Below, one piece after another: positions 52,563-60,606 of a stretch of DNA of 64,000 nt; within the stretch, counting starts at the first letter, position 1; each line of letters starts with the position of its first letter. The notes beneath the pieces were generated by a model that did no database searches, was not told where the DNA came from, and saw nothing but the letters and a program-made list of their open reading frames with translations. Source of the stretch: CAIYUC01 sp963682005. GTDB taxonomy: Bacteria > Bacteroidota > Bacteroidia > Bacteroidales > FEN-979. The DNA lies in assembly GCA_963682005.1 (NCBI GenBank), contig OY820914.1:4464001-4528000 (forward strand), in the 5' to 3' direction. The translations under genes were made by a program, and so were the position numbers.

Positions 52563-54653
52563 ATGGCCGAACACAAGAAGTATGTTCCCTTTGTCTCTTC
52601 CGAGACAAATATGAAGGAATTTACTGTCCGGGCCCTGATCATTGGTTTGTTCTTCGCGGTTATTCTCGGAGCGGCAAATGCATATCTCGGGCTCAAGGCA
52701 GGTATGACCATTGCTGCGACATATCCCGCAGCAGTTTTAGGGATGGCAATTCTCAAGATGGTGAAGGGATCCATCCTGGAGGAAAATTTTGCTCGTACCG
52801 TCGGGTCCATCGGTGAATCTGTCGCTGCAGGAGCCATCTTTACTTTACCTGCATTTTTTGTTTCGGGGATATGGCCGGAATTTTATACTACCGGTCATTA
52901 CATCACTTCTTCCCTGATCCTCATTGCCGGTGGTATTCTCGGTATTATGTTCGTTGCTTTGCTTCGCCGTGTTATGGTTGAAGATGCTGAACTGCCTTTC
53001 CCTGAATCTGTGGCTGCTTCTGAGATCCATAAAGCGGGTCAATCCGGTGCGGGTGGTTCTAAGTTCCTTTTCTGGTCAATGGCTCTCGGCGGACTGATTA
53101 AACTTCTTGGTGAACTCAGGCTTTTTGAATACCTGTGGGAAAAATTTGTCTATTTCGGAAAAATGACCATCACCGGTACCATTTTCAAAGGCCAGGGCGG
53201 TATGCTCCTCAGCTCACCGGGAGTAAGCCCGGCCTACATGGGTGTCGGATATATCATAGGCCCGAAGCTCGGAGCCCTGAACTTCAGCGGTGGAATCCTT
53301 GCGTGGGGATTGCTTGCACCGATGATCATGTATTTCCTTCTTCCAAGTGTTGACCTTACGGAATGGGCCAACTTCCTGATGAGTCACGATGCAACGCTCA
53401 CGACAGATGCCGCAATGGCAAAAGTTTCCGACCCTGTTTACCAGATCGGTCAGATCTGGAAATATATCATCCGCCCGATCGCCATCGGAGGGATGCTTGT
53501 CAGTGCCGCTTTTACACTCTTCAAGATGAGAAAAAGTCTTACGGCTGGTATAGCACGATCTGTGGGCGATGTTAAAAAAGCTGCTTCCGGAATTGATCAA
53601 CAGGTTCCGCGAAATGAAAAAGACATCAGTTTTGCATGGATCATGGTTGGTATCGGTGCTGTCGCTCTCTTGACGTTCTGCATTACCTATTTTATTTTCG
53701 AAACAAATATCCTGATCGCAGTCGTTGCATCAACGGTCATGATCATCCTTGCATTCTTCTTTGCCTCCGTATCCGGTTACCTTGTCGGGATCATGGGTTC
53801 CAGCAATAACCCCATCAGCGGTCTAACATTGACTGCCCTGGTAGTTACAGCATTGATCCTTGTTGCCCTGGGTGTCCAGGGAAATGCCGGGGTTGCAACT
53901 GTCCTGGGTGTCGCAGCCATCGTTTGCGTTTCCGCTGCGGTGGCTGGCGAAATGCTTCAGGACCTGAAAGCAGGACACATCCTGGGTGGTACTCCGTGGA
54001 GAATGCAGGTGGGTGATATCCTCGGCGTTATCCTCGCCGGTGCTGTCATGTTCGTTGTTCTCGCTTACCTCAATGATGGTGATATCGCCAACGGGAAAAA
54101 CCTGGCGTCCCAGGGAATGGGTTACCAGGGCGGTTTCGGCAGCAAGAATCTTTCTGCTCCACAAGCCAGTCTGATGGCCATTTTGTCACGAGGCATCGTC
54201 CAGGGACAAATGTCATGGCCGCTCATCATCGCCGGTATGCTCATGGGTGTCGCTTTTATCCTTATGCAGGTCAGGAGCCCGATGCTTGTCAGCGTCGGTA
54301 TGTACCTTCCCATTGAAACGACTTTTGCCATTTTTGTTGGTGGACTGATCCGTGGGGTTGTTGATATCTATACAGAAAAGAGACAGCATAATCCTGCACA
54401 GAAAATAAGGGTTGAGAATACAGGGGTCCTGCTTGCATCTGGTCTGATCGCCGGAGAAGCATTGATGGGTCTTGTCATTGCGATCCTGGCCGTTATGAAC
54501 ATCTTCCTGTACGATTATTTCGTGTTCTTCCAGACTCCGACATTCTACATAAGCTTTATCATCCTTGCAATCATCGCTTATGTGCTGATCCAGATACCGC
54601 TAAAGAATGCCGGTAAACCTGATGATCCTGCACCACCGGCATCAGGGATGTAA
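52563..54653 (+). CDS. OPT-family oligopeptide transporter
   Basis: 696 residues with about 16 hydrophobic helices. N-terminal FTVRALIIGLFFAVILGAANAYLGLKAGMT and NFARTVGSIGESVAAGAIFTLPAF are family hallmarks; SSNNPISGLT and later helices match as well. OPT proteins move oligopeptides or metal chelates in symport with protons. The gene lies in front of a PqqD-like gene and pepD, so peptide import followed by intracellular hydrolysis is a natural reading. A strong SD suggests high translation. A terminator at 54677 separates it from the next gene. Confidence 0.9.
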   Translation: MAEHKKYVPFVSSETNMKEFTVRALIIGLFFAVILGAANAYLGLKAGMTIAATYPAAVLGMAILKMVKGSILEENFARTVGSIGESVAAGAIFTLPAFFVSGIWPEFYTTGHYITSSLILIAGGILGIMFVALLRRVMVEDAELPFPESVAASEIHKAGQSGAGGSKFLFWSMALGGLIKLLGELRLFEYLWEKFVYFGKMTITGTIFKGQGGMLLSSPGVSPAYMGVGYIIGPKLGALNFSGGILAWGLLAPMIMYFLLPSVDLTEWANFLMSHDATLTTDAAMAKVSDPVYQIGQIWKYIIRPIAIGGMLVSAAFTLFKMRKSLTAGIARSVGDVKKAASGIDQQVPRNEKDISFAWIMVGIGAVALLTFCITYFIFETNILIAVVASTVMIILAFFFASVSGYLVGIMGSSNNPISGLTLTALVVTALILVALGVQGNAGVATVLGVAAIVCVSAAVAGEMLQDLKAGHILGGTPWRMQVGDILGVILAGAVMFVVLAYLNDGDIANGKNLASQGMGYQGGFGSKNLSAPQASLMAILSRGIVQGQMSWPLIIAGMLMGVAFILMQVRSPMLVSVGMYLPIETTFAIFVGGLIRGVVDIYTEKRQHNPAQKIRVENTGVLLASGLIAGEALMGLVIAILAVMNIFLYDYFVFFQTPTFYISFIILAIIAYVLIQIPLKNAGKPDDPAPPASGM

Positions 54654-54676
54654 CCAGCAAGCCAATAACGTTTAGC

Positions 54677-54707
54677 AAGGGCAAGACAACGTCTTGCCCT
54701 TCTTTTT
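54677..54707 (+). terminator. Intrinsic terminator after OPT transporter
   Basis: AAGGGCAAGAC-AAC-GTCTTGCCCTT stem-loop followed by CTTTTT. An 11-bp perfect stem. Confidence 0.9.
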
Positions 54708-54718
54708 ATCCAAAGACC

Positions 54719-55099
54719 ATGAACTTCTTTCAACGCAGAAAGATCTTAAAGAAAGCCAACTACCTTGACCTTACACCGGTCAGGATCATGGAGCATGAGA
54801 TCAGGGAAGATGGAAAGGTGAATATCCTGTTACCGAGGTTTAAGAATAAATTCAGCAGTGCCCTGTTCCAGCCTGCCCGGAAAGCCAGGGAGATTGCAAT
54901 AAAACTCGATGGCCCTGGTTCAGCCATCTGGCTTATGATTGACGGTGTTATAAGTGTCCACCGGATATGTGAAAACATGAATGATCTCCATCCGGATAAA
55001 ATGCAACCACCGGAGGAAACGGAGAAACGCATTACACAATTCCTTTCACTCCTTTACCAGCAGCGATATATTACGTTCCGCGAGATCATGGATACATGA
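54719..55099 (+). CDS. PqqD-like protein (RRE fold)
   Basis: 126 residues. The central part (about 55-110: GSAIWLMIDGVISVHRICENM, then a helix rich in E/K and FLSLLYQQRYI) matches the PqqD family. PqqD-like domains form winged-helix folds that bind precursor peptides (RiPP recognition elements). No radical SAM enzyme, precursor peptide or other modification gene lies nearby, so a PQQ role is not supported. It stands between OPT and pepD, after a terminator and before a strong pepD promoter. Confidence 0.7.
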   Translation: MNFFQRRKILKKANYLDLTPVRIMEHEIREDGKVNILLPRFKNKFSSALFQPARKAREIAIKLDGPGSAIWLMIDGVISVHRICENMNDLHPDKMQPPEETEKRITQFLSLLYQQRYITFREIMDT

Positions 55100-55104
55100 A
55101 AGAA

Positions 55105-55136
55105 TTTGTAATATCTGTTAAAACATTTTAACTTTG
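55105..55136 (+). promoter_or_regulatory. Textbook promoter TTTG-N20-TAACTTTG for pepD leader
   Basis: -33 TTTG at 55105-55108, 20-nt spacer, -7 TAACTTTG at 55129-55136. The next gene downstream is pepD at 55436. The predicted transcript start near 55142 puts the octamer array in the mRNA leader. Confidence 0.75.
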
Positions 55137-55149
55137 TGGGCGTTATGTA

Positions 55150-55285
55150 GTCAGAAGGTCAGAAGGTCAGAAGGTCAGAAGGTCAGAAGGTCAGAAGGTC
55201 AGAAGGTCAGAAGGTCAGAAGGTCAGAAGGTCAGAAGGTCAGAAGGTCAGAAGGTCAGAAGGTCAGAAGGTCAGAAGGTCAGAAG
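55150..55285 (+). repeat. 17 perfect GTCAGAAG octamer repeats in pepD leader
   Basis: Seventeen uninterrupted GTCAGAAG units, then a degenerate GTCAAAAG and a GTCACAG. It begins about 14 nt after the promoter -7 box and ends 150 nt before pepD. A smaller AATCAATT word run lies at 55381-55424. Confidence 0.95.
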
Positions 55286-55424
55286 GTCAAAAGGTCACAG
55301 TGTAACAAAGTGAGAAAATTAATGAATCGTGAAAGAATAAGATTAAGAATCAAATTACATCAAACCGACAAAAGCCTGATTCAATAAATCAATTAATCAA
55401 CAAATCAATTAATCAATAAATAAA

Positions 55425-55430
55425 AGGAGA
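55425..55430 (+). promoter_or_regulatory. Strong Shine-Dalgarno AGGAGA
   Basis: AGGAGA 5 nt before the pepD ATG, again rare for this window. Confidence 0.65.
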
Positions 55431-55435
55431 CAGCC

Positions 55436-56896
55436 ATGAGTAAAGATATCCTGAATCTTGAACCAAAAGCATTATGGAAAAATTTCTATAGTCTGACCCA
55501 GATCCCGCGTCCTTCAAAATATGAAGCATTATGCCGGGAGTTTGTCGTAAAATTCGGCCATGACCTTGGCCTTGAAACGATCGTGGATGAAGTCGGAAAT
55601 GTGATCATCCGCAAACCAGCCACACCAGGCATGGAAAACAGGAAGGGGATCGTACTCCAGGGACATCTTGATATGGTTCCGCAAAAGAACAGCGATAAGG
55701 TGCATGATTTTGAGAAGGACCCGATCGACGCCTATGTTGACGGCGAATGGGTAAAAGCCAAAGGGACAACCCTTGGTGCAGATAATGGAATGGGAGTAGC
55801 CGCTGCCATGGCCGTCCTGGAATCGAAAGACCTCCAGCATGGCCCGGTTGAAGCACTTTTCACCATTGACGAAGAAACCGGCATGACAGGCGCTTTTGGC
55901 CTGAAAGGCGGCCTTCTCAAAGGGGATATCCTGATGAACCTTGATTCAGAAGATGAAGGAGAACTCTATATCGGATGTGCCGGCGGCACAAATGCAAACG
56001 TAACATTCAAATATGAAGAGGTTCCGGTTCCTGCCGGTGTAACAGCCTTTAAGATCAGCGTTACGGGCCTTAAAGGTGGCCACAGTGGTGTTGACATCCA
56101 CCTCGGAAGAGGAAACTCCAATAAAGTCCTGAACCGTTTTCTGTGGCATTCATTCAGCAAGCATGGTTTACAGCTGGCATCTATCGACGGAGGAAGTCTG
56201 CGCAATGCAATCCCGCGTGAATCCTTTGCGGTGGTTACTGTTCCGACCGAAAAGAAAAATGAATTCCTGAAGGGCCTTGCCGATTTTGCTCTGATCGTGA
56301 AAAAGGAGCTCTCTGCGGTTGAACCCGATATGAAGTGTGACGCAACCCCCGTTGATCTGCCAAAATTCCTGATCGATCCCAAAACATCGAAGAACCTTTT
56401 CAATGCCATTTATGGGTGCCCGAACGGTGTGATCCGGATGAGCAATGAGATGCCGGGACTGGTTGAGACATCCACAAATCTCGCCATTGTCAAATCAGAT
56501 AATAAGGAGATCATCATCCGCTGTCTGCTCCGGAGTTCCGTTGATTCCGCAAAGCAGGATCTCGAACAGATGATGAAAAGTGTGTTTGAACTGGCAGGTG
56601 CAACAATTATTTTTGATGGTCAATACCCCGGATGGAAACCGAACCCGGCCTCCCCTATCCTGAAGGCCATGCAGGAAATCTATGAAAAGAAATACGGGAA
56701 TGTGCCTGAAATAAAAGCAATCCATGCAGGACTCGAATGCGGTCTCCTCGGTGGTGTTTATCCGAACTGGGACATGATCTCATTCGGTCCGACCATCCGC
56801 TACCCCCATTCACCGGATGAAAAAGTGAATGTTGCAACTGTTCAGAAATTCTGGGATTTCCTGGTGGAGACCCTAAAATATGTTCCTGCAAAATAA
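55436..56896 (+). CDS. pepD: Aminoacyl-histidine dipeptidase / PepD
   Basis: 486 residues, standard for the cytosolic M20 peptidase PepD. Metal-binding residues are seen in LQGHLDMVPQ (His about 76), GADNGMGVAAAMAV (Asp about 115), DEETGMTGAFGL (Glu pair about 146) and ECGLLGGVYP near the end (Glu ligand). The dimerisation domain follows at about 205-370. It cleaves dipeptides such as Xaa-His. The strong promoter, SD and octamer leader suggest regulated high expression. A terminator follows at 56949. Works well with an upstream OPT importer. Confidence 0.93.
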   Translation: MSKDILNLEPKALWKNFYSLTQIPRPSKYEALCREFVVKFGHDLGLETIVDEVGNVIIRKPATPGMENRKGIVLQGHLDMVPQKNSDKVHDFEKDPIDAYVDGEWVKAKGTTLGADNGMGVAAAMAVLESKDLQHGPVEALFTIDEETGMTGAFGLKGGLLKGDILMNLDSEDEGELYIGCAGGTNANVTFKYEEVPVPAGVTAFKISVTGLKGGHSGVDIHLGRGNSNKVLNRFLWHSFSKHGLQLASIDGGSLRNAIPRESFAVVTVPTEKKNEFLKGLADFALIVKKELSAVEPDMKCDATPVDLPKFLIDPKTSKNLFNAIYGCPNGVIRMSNEMPGLVETSTNLAIVKSDNKEIIIRCLLRSSVDSAKQDLEQMMKSVFELAGATIIFDGQYPGWKPNPASPILKAMQEIYEKKYGNVPEIKAIHAGLECGLLGGVYPNWDMISFGPTIRYPHSPDEKVNVATVQKFWDFLVETLKYVPAK

Positions 56897-56948
56897 GGGT
56901 TAAGACAAAACCCGGATAAATCGTTTTTCGAAGCCCTGAAAAAGCAAA

Positions 56949-56988
56949 GGCGCTAAAAACACTGATACTGTTTTTAGCGCCTTTTTTA
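56949..56988 (+). terminator. Intrinsic terminator after pepD
   Basis: GGCGCTAAAAAC / GTTTTTAGCGCC 12-bp stem with a 9-nt loop followed by TTTTTT. Confidence 0.9.
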
Positions 56989-57023
56989 CTTAGGTGTGAA
57001 TTTGGCATTTACCCCGGACTCTA

Positions 57024-57746
57024 TTACTCGACTTCAAAAGCGCAGAAATAATAGTTATTGGCTGCTCCGATCAGTTTGACTTTCCGGTAATAACTCTCAG
57101 TGAAATTCGTAAAAGCAAGGAATTCGTGCGTCGGCACGTTGAACTGGTCAAAGAAAATAATGTCACCTTTTTTTAGGAATGGAGCAAGGGAAGTCAGTAC
57201 ATAAAGGGTCGATGTATAAAGATCGGCATCCATCATGAGGACAACGCGTCTGTCATTTCGAAAATTCTTCAGGAATTCCGGCAATGTATCCTGGAAAAGC
57301 CCTTTCTGAAAAAAAGCCCTGGGGTCATTAGTTTCAGGAACCGCGGATTTATTGGACATGGCACCTTTTGTAAACCCGCCCCAATCCTCCGGTAATCCTT
57401 CGAATGTATCAAACCCGGTGAACCTGGAATCCGGGTTTGTGTTATGCTTCAGCCACCAGTTGAAGGACTCCCCGCCAAACACCCCGAACTCAAGGTAGGA
57501 TATCGGCTCATCGAGTCTTTTCTCCCCGATCACAAATTCATAAAGCTTATAACGCTTTGCATAATCCCACCTGGGCGAATAGAAATCGTTAAAACGAATG
57601 TCCCTGTTTTTGGAAACCCATTTCGAAACCTTTGAAAGATAAGCAAGATTGAGGAGTATCCCGCTGAAAGGCTCAACAAGATGATGGATCCTGAACCGGA
57701 TAAGGTTCCACTTTGTCTTTCTGATAAGGTTCATTTTAAAGCTCAT
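57024..57746 (-). CDS. TylF/MycF-like class I methyltransferase
   Basis: 240 residues. The SAM motif I is YLEFGVFGGESFNWW (about 85-99), followed by FTGFDTFEGLPEDW (about 110-123), which contains the acidic residue that contacts SAM. A later DAD (MMDADLYTSTLYVL, about 168) and FFDQFNVP match metal-dependent TylF-type O-methyltransferases. Substrates in the family are sugars or polyketides; here unknown. A TACATTTG box lies at 57773-57780. Confidence 0.8.
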   Translation of the reverse strand: MSFKMNLIRKTKWNLIRFRIHHLVEPFSGILLNLAYLSKVSKWVSKNRDIRFNDFYSPRWDYAKRYKLYEFVIGEKRLDEPISYLEFGVFGGESFNWWLKHNTNPDSRFTGFDTFEGLPEDWGGFTKGAMSNKSAVPETNDPRAFFQKGLFQDTLPEFLKNFRNDRRVVLMMDADLYTSTLYVLTSLAPFLKKGDIIFFDQFNVPTHEFLAFTNFTESYYRKVKLIGAANNYYFCAFEVE

Positions 57747-57772
57747 GTGCCCAGGATTTATTCTTACTGCGG

Positions 57773-57780
57773 CAAATGTA
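57773..57780 (-). promoter_or_regulatory. -7 box TACATTTG
   Basis: Perfect TAnnTTTG 27 nt before the TylF-like ATG; no good -33 element. Confidence 0.45.
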
Positions 57781-57807
57781 TAAATTTTAAAAAGATGATC
57801 AGGTTTT

Positions 57808-57838
57808 TTTGGTCTTTTCGAAAATAGTTGTATTTTTG
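57808..57838 (+). promoter_or_regulatory. rpmH promoter TTTG-N19-TATTTTTG
   Basis: -33 TTTG at 57808-57811, 19-nt spacer, -7 TATTTTTG at 57831-57838, 20 nt before rpmH. The best promoter in the window together with the one at 55105. Confidence 0.8.
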
Positions 57839-57858
57839 CACTCCCAAATTGAATAACG

Positions 57859-58020
57859 ATGACAAAGAGAACTTTTCAGCCATCCAACAGGAAAAGAAAG
57901 AACAAGCACGGGTTTCGTGAAAGAATGGCATCTGCCAACGGGCGTAAGGTCCTTGCTTCAAGAAGAGCTAAAGGCAGAAAAAAGCTGACCGTATCAGATG
58001 AAAATTTAGGTATGAAATAA
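57859..58020 (+). CDS. rpmH: 50S ribosomal protein L34
   Basis: 53 residues: MTKRTFQPSNRKRKNKHGFR followed by ERMASANGRKVLASRRAKGR and KKLTVSD. This is the full L34 signature with the expected length. It is short and stands alone; the neighbours usually seen with rpmH (rnpA, yidD, yidC) are not here. The unusually clear promoter upstream and hairpin downstream suggest a single-gene transcript. Confidence 0.97.
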   Translation: MTKRTFQPSNRKRKNKHGFRERMASANGRKVLASRRAKGRKKLTVSDENLGMK

Positions 58021-58062
58021 TTTTCTACCCCTGTTTTAAAATTATTTATAATTTTAGGATAT

Positions 58063-58099
58063 AAAAAGAAGGTAAATATTCGTTTATCTTCTTTTTTTA
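58063..58099 (+). terminator. Intrinsic terminator after rpmH
   Basis: AAAAAGAAGGTAAA / TTTATCTTCTTTTT stem with a short loop and a T-run; also carries T-rich sequence into the gap before the next gene. Confidence 0.7.
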
Positions 58100-58134
58100 T
58101 TTTATAAATTGAGGTTAATCTGAAATCATTATTT

Positions 58135-60606
58135 ATGAAGAACTTTTCTTTCAAAGCAGCAATTCCACATGTAACTGCCATCTTCCTCTTCCTGGTTGTT
58201 ACCCTTGTATATTTCAGCCCCCTGCTCGAAGGGAAAAGGATCCTTCAGATGGATATCGTCCATTACCAGGGTGTGTCCAAAGAAATAATGGATTACCGTG
58301 CAAAATATCATGAGGAGCCTCTATGGACAAACTCTATGTTCGGCGGGATGCCTGCCTACCAGGTATCGACAAATTACCCGGCCAACCTGGTGGGATATTT
58401 TGATAAGGTATTCACCCTCGGATTACCACATCCTGCAAGCCTTGTCTTTCTCTATTTCATTGGATTCTACATCCTCTTGCTGGTTCTGGGTGTTAATCCC
58501 TGGCTTTCCATAGCAGGGGCGCTTGGCTTCGGGTTCTCCTCCTACTTTTTCGTCATCATCGAAGCCGGCCACAATTCGAAAGCCCACGCAATCGGTTATA
58601 TGGCACCGGTGCTGGCGGGAATAATCCTGGTGTTCCGTAAAAAATACATTCTCGGAGGTATCCTCACAGCCCTCTTCTTTTCCCTGGAACTAAAAATGAA
58701 TCACCCTCAGATTACCTATTATCTTGGGATGACGGCATTGATCCTGGGACTTTTTCAACTCTATGATTCCATAAGAAACAAATCCATAATACCCTATTTT
58801 ACCTCAGTCGGAGTTCTTGTTATCGCCCTCACTTTTGCAGTTCTGAGCAACATTACCAGCTTATGGGCCACCTATGAATATGGGAAATACACCATCAGGG
58901 GGAAATCTGAACTATCCACCGAGAAAGAGAACCGGACCTCCGGTCTAGATAAGAAATATGCCACAGACTGGAGTTATGGCATCGGGGAAACCATGACCTT
59001 TTTAATCCCGAATTTCTATGGAGGGTCATCCAATGAGAAGCTCAGCGAGAAATCTGCCACTGTGAAACTCCTCAAATCGAATAATGTGCCGGAAGAGAAT
59101 ATCAGCCAGCTGACGTCACAGACTGTTCCATTCATGTACTGGGGGAAACAGCCCTTCACCTCCGGACCTGTTTATATCGGGGCGATCCTTTTCTTCCTGT
59201 TTATCCTCGGACTCATCATCGTGAAAGGACCACTGAAATGGTGGCTACTGGCTGCAACAGTCCTGTCCATCGTCCTGGCCTGGGGACGAAATTTCATGCC
59301 TGTTACCGACTTCTTTCTCACCTATGTTCCGGGTTACAATAAATTCCGTGCAGTCTCCATGACACTGGTAATTGCAGAACTGACCATGCCGATCCTGGGG
59401 ATCCTCGCACTCAGAGAATTGTTCAAACCGGATGTTGACCGGAAAAAGTTATTCAGATCATTGCAGATCGCATTCTATATTTCCGCCGGTTTGTGCCTGA
59501 TTTTCGCCCTGATCCCGGGAATGTTCCTGGATTTTGTAGGTAAGAACGATGCTTCGCTTGGTCTGCCCGACTGGGTGATGCCCGGCATCCTTGAAGACAG
59601 GAAAAGCATGCTCCAGGCCGATACATTCCGCTCCTTCGCATTTATTACACTTGCAGCATTAACCCTTTGGGCAGCACTTTACAGTAAACTGAAAATACAA
59701 TATGTCTACATTATATTGATTACCCTGATCCTCATCGATATGTTTTCATTCAACAAGAGGTACCTTGGCAATGACAGCTTTAAATCACAAACCAAAGTAT
59801 CGAATCCGTTTGAACCTACCCAGGCTGATGAACAGATCATGCAGGATAAAACCGATCCTGATTTCAGGGTCCTGAACCTGACCAGCAATACGTTCAACGA
59901 TGCCACCACTTCATATTTCCACAAATCGATTGGTGGATATCATGGGGCAAAACTGCGCCGATACCAGGAACTGATCGAAGGAGGGATTCACAAGGATATC
60001 AAGGAATTCTCAACCACAATGAACACGATGAATACCCCTGTTCTGAACATGTTGAACACGAAGTATATCATCGTGCCGGATAATAACCGCAACCCGGTTC
60101 CTTTCCCAAATCACTATGCTCTTGGAAATGCATGGTTTGTCAGTGAATTTAAAATGGTGAACAATCCGGATGAAGAAATCAGGGCCCTGGAGAACTTTGA
60201 TCCGAAAACAGTGGCTATTGTAGATAAGAGATTCAGCGGAGACCTCAAATCCTACACCCCGGGAAAAGACTCCGCGGACCAGATAAAGCTGGATGAATAT
60301 CGCCCCAATTACCTTGCCTACAGCTACAATACAAAAAAGAACGGGCTTGCTGTTTTCTCTGAGATCTATTATCCGAAAGGCTGGGATGCTTATGTTGACG
60401 GCAAGGTGACTCCTGTGTTCCGCGTTAACTATGTGCTCCGGGCCATGGTGCTCCCCGAAGGTTCCCATAAAGTGATCTTCAAATTCGAACCGAAAGTTTA
60501 TTTCATCGGAGAGAAGATCTCCCTGGCCAGTTCCATCATCCTTATCGTTGCATTCTTCCTTTTCGGGTTCATGGAGATCCGGAAGGCGATGACCGCAAAG
60601 GAATGA
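58135..60606 (+). CDS. YfhO-like multi-pass membrane protein
   Basis: 823 residues. About twelve helices (from TAIFLLVVT at about 15 to the C-terminal segment) surround a large extracytoplasmic part (about 560-780: QTKVSNPFEPTQADEQI, YHGAKLRRYQELI). The first loop with MFGGMPAYQ and the end motif (EIYYPKGWDAYVDG, then YVLRAMVLPEGSH) match YfhO, a GT-C-like membrane protein family linked to envelope glycan modification. It overlaps the glycosyltransferase gene by 4 nt (ATGA), so the two should be made together. Precise substrate unknown. Confidence 0.82.
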   Translation: MKNFSFKAAIPHVTAIFLFLVVTLVYFSPLLEGKRILQMDIVHYQGVSKEIMDYRAKYHEEPLWTNSMFGGMPAYQVSTNYPANLVGYFDKVFTLGLPHPASLVFLYFIGFYILLLVLGVNPWLSIAGALGFGFSSYFFVIIEAGHNSKAHAIGYMAPVLAGIILVFRKKYILGGILTALFFSLELKMNHPQITYYLGMTALILGLFQLYDSIRNKSIIPYFTSVGVLVIALTFAVLSNITSLWATYEYGKYTIRGKSELSTEKENRTSGLDKKYATDWSYGIGETMTFLIPNFYGGSSNEKLSEKSATVKLLKSNNVPEENISQLTSQTVPFMYWGKQPFTSGPVYIGAILFFLFILGLIIVKGPLKWWLLAATVLSIVLAWGRNFMPVTDFFLTYVPGYNKFRAVSMTLVIAELTMPILGILALRELFKPDVDRKKLFRSLQIAFYISAGLCLIFALIPGMFLDFVGKNDASLGLPDWVMPGILEDRKSMLQADTFRSFAFITLAALTLWAALYSKLKIQYVYIILITLILIDMFSFNKRYLGNDSFKSQTKVSNPFEPTQADEQIMQDKTDPDFRVLNLTSNTFNDATTSYFHKSIGGYHGAKLRRYQELIEGGIHKDIKEFSTTMNTMNTPVLNMLNTKYIIVPDNNRNPVPFPNHYALGNAWFVSEFKMVNNPDEEIRALENFDPKTVAIVDKRFSGDLKSYTPGKDSADQIKLDEYRPNYLAYSYNTKKNGLAVFSEIYYPKGWDAYVDGKVTPVFRVNYVLRAMVLPEGSHKVIFKFEPKVYFIGEKISLASSIILIVAFFLFGFMEIRKAMTAKE

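Noticed and set aside
54719..55099. PQQ biosynthesis locus
   Set aside because: Only a PqqD-like protein is present; pqqA, B, C and E are absent.
55150..55285. CRISPR-like look of the octamer array
   Set aside because: The 8-nt units are contiguous with no spacers and no cas genes are present.
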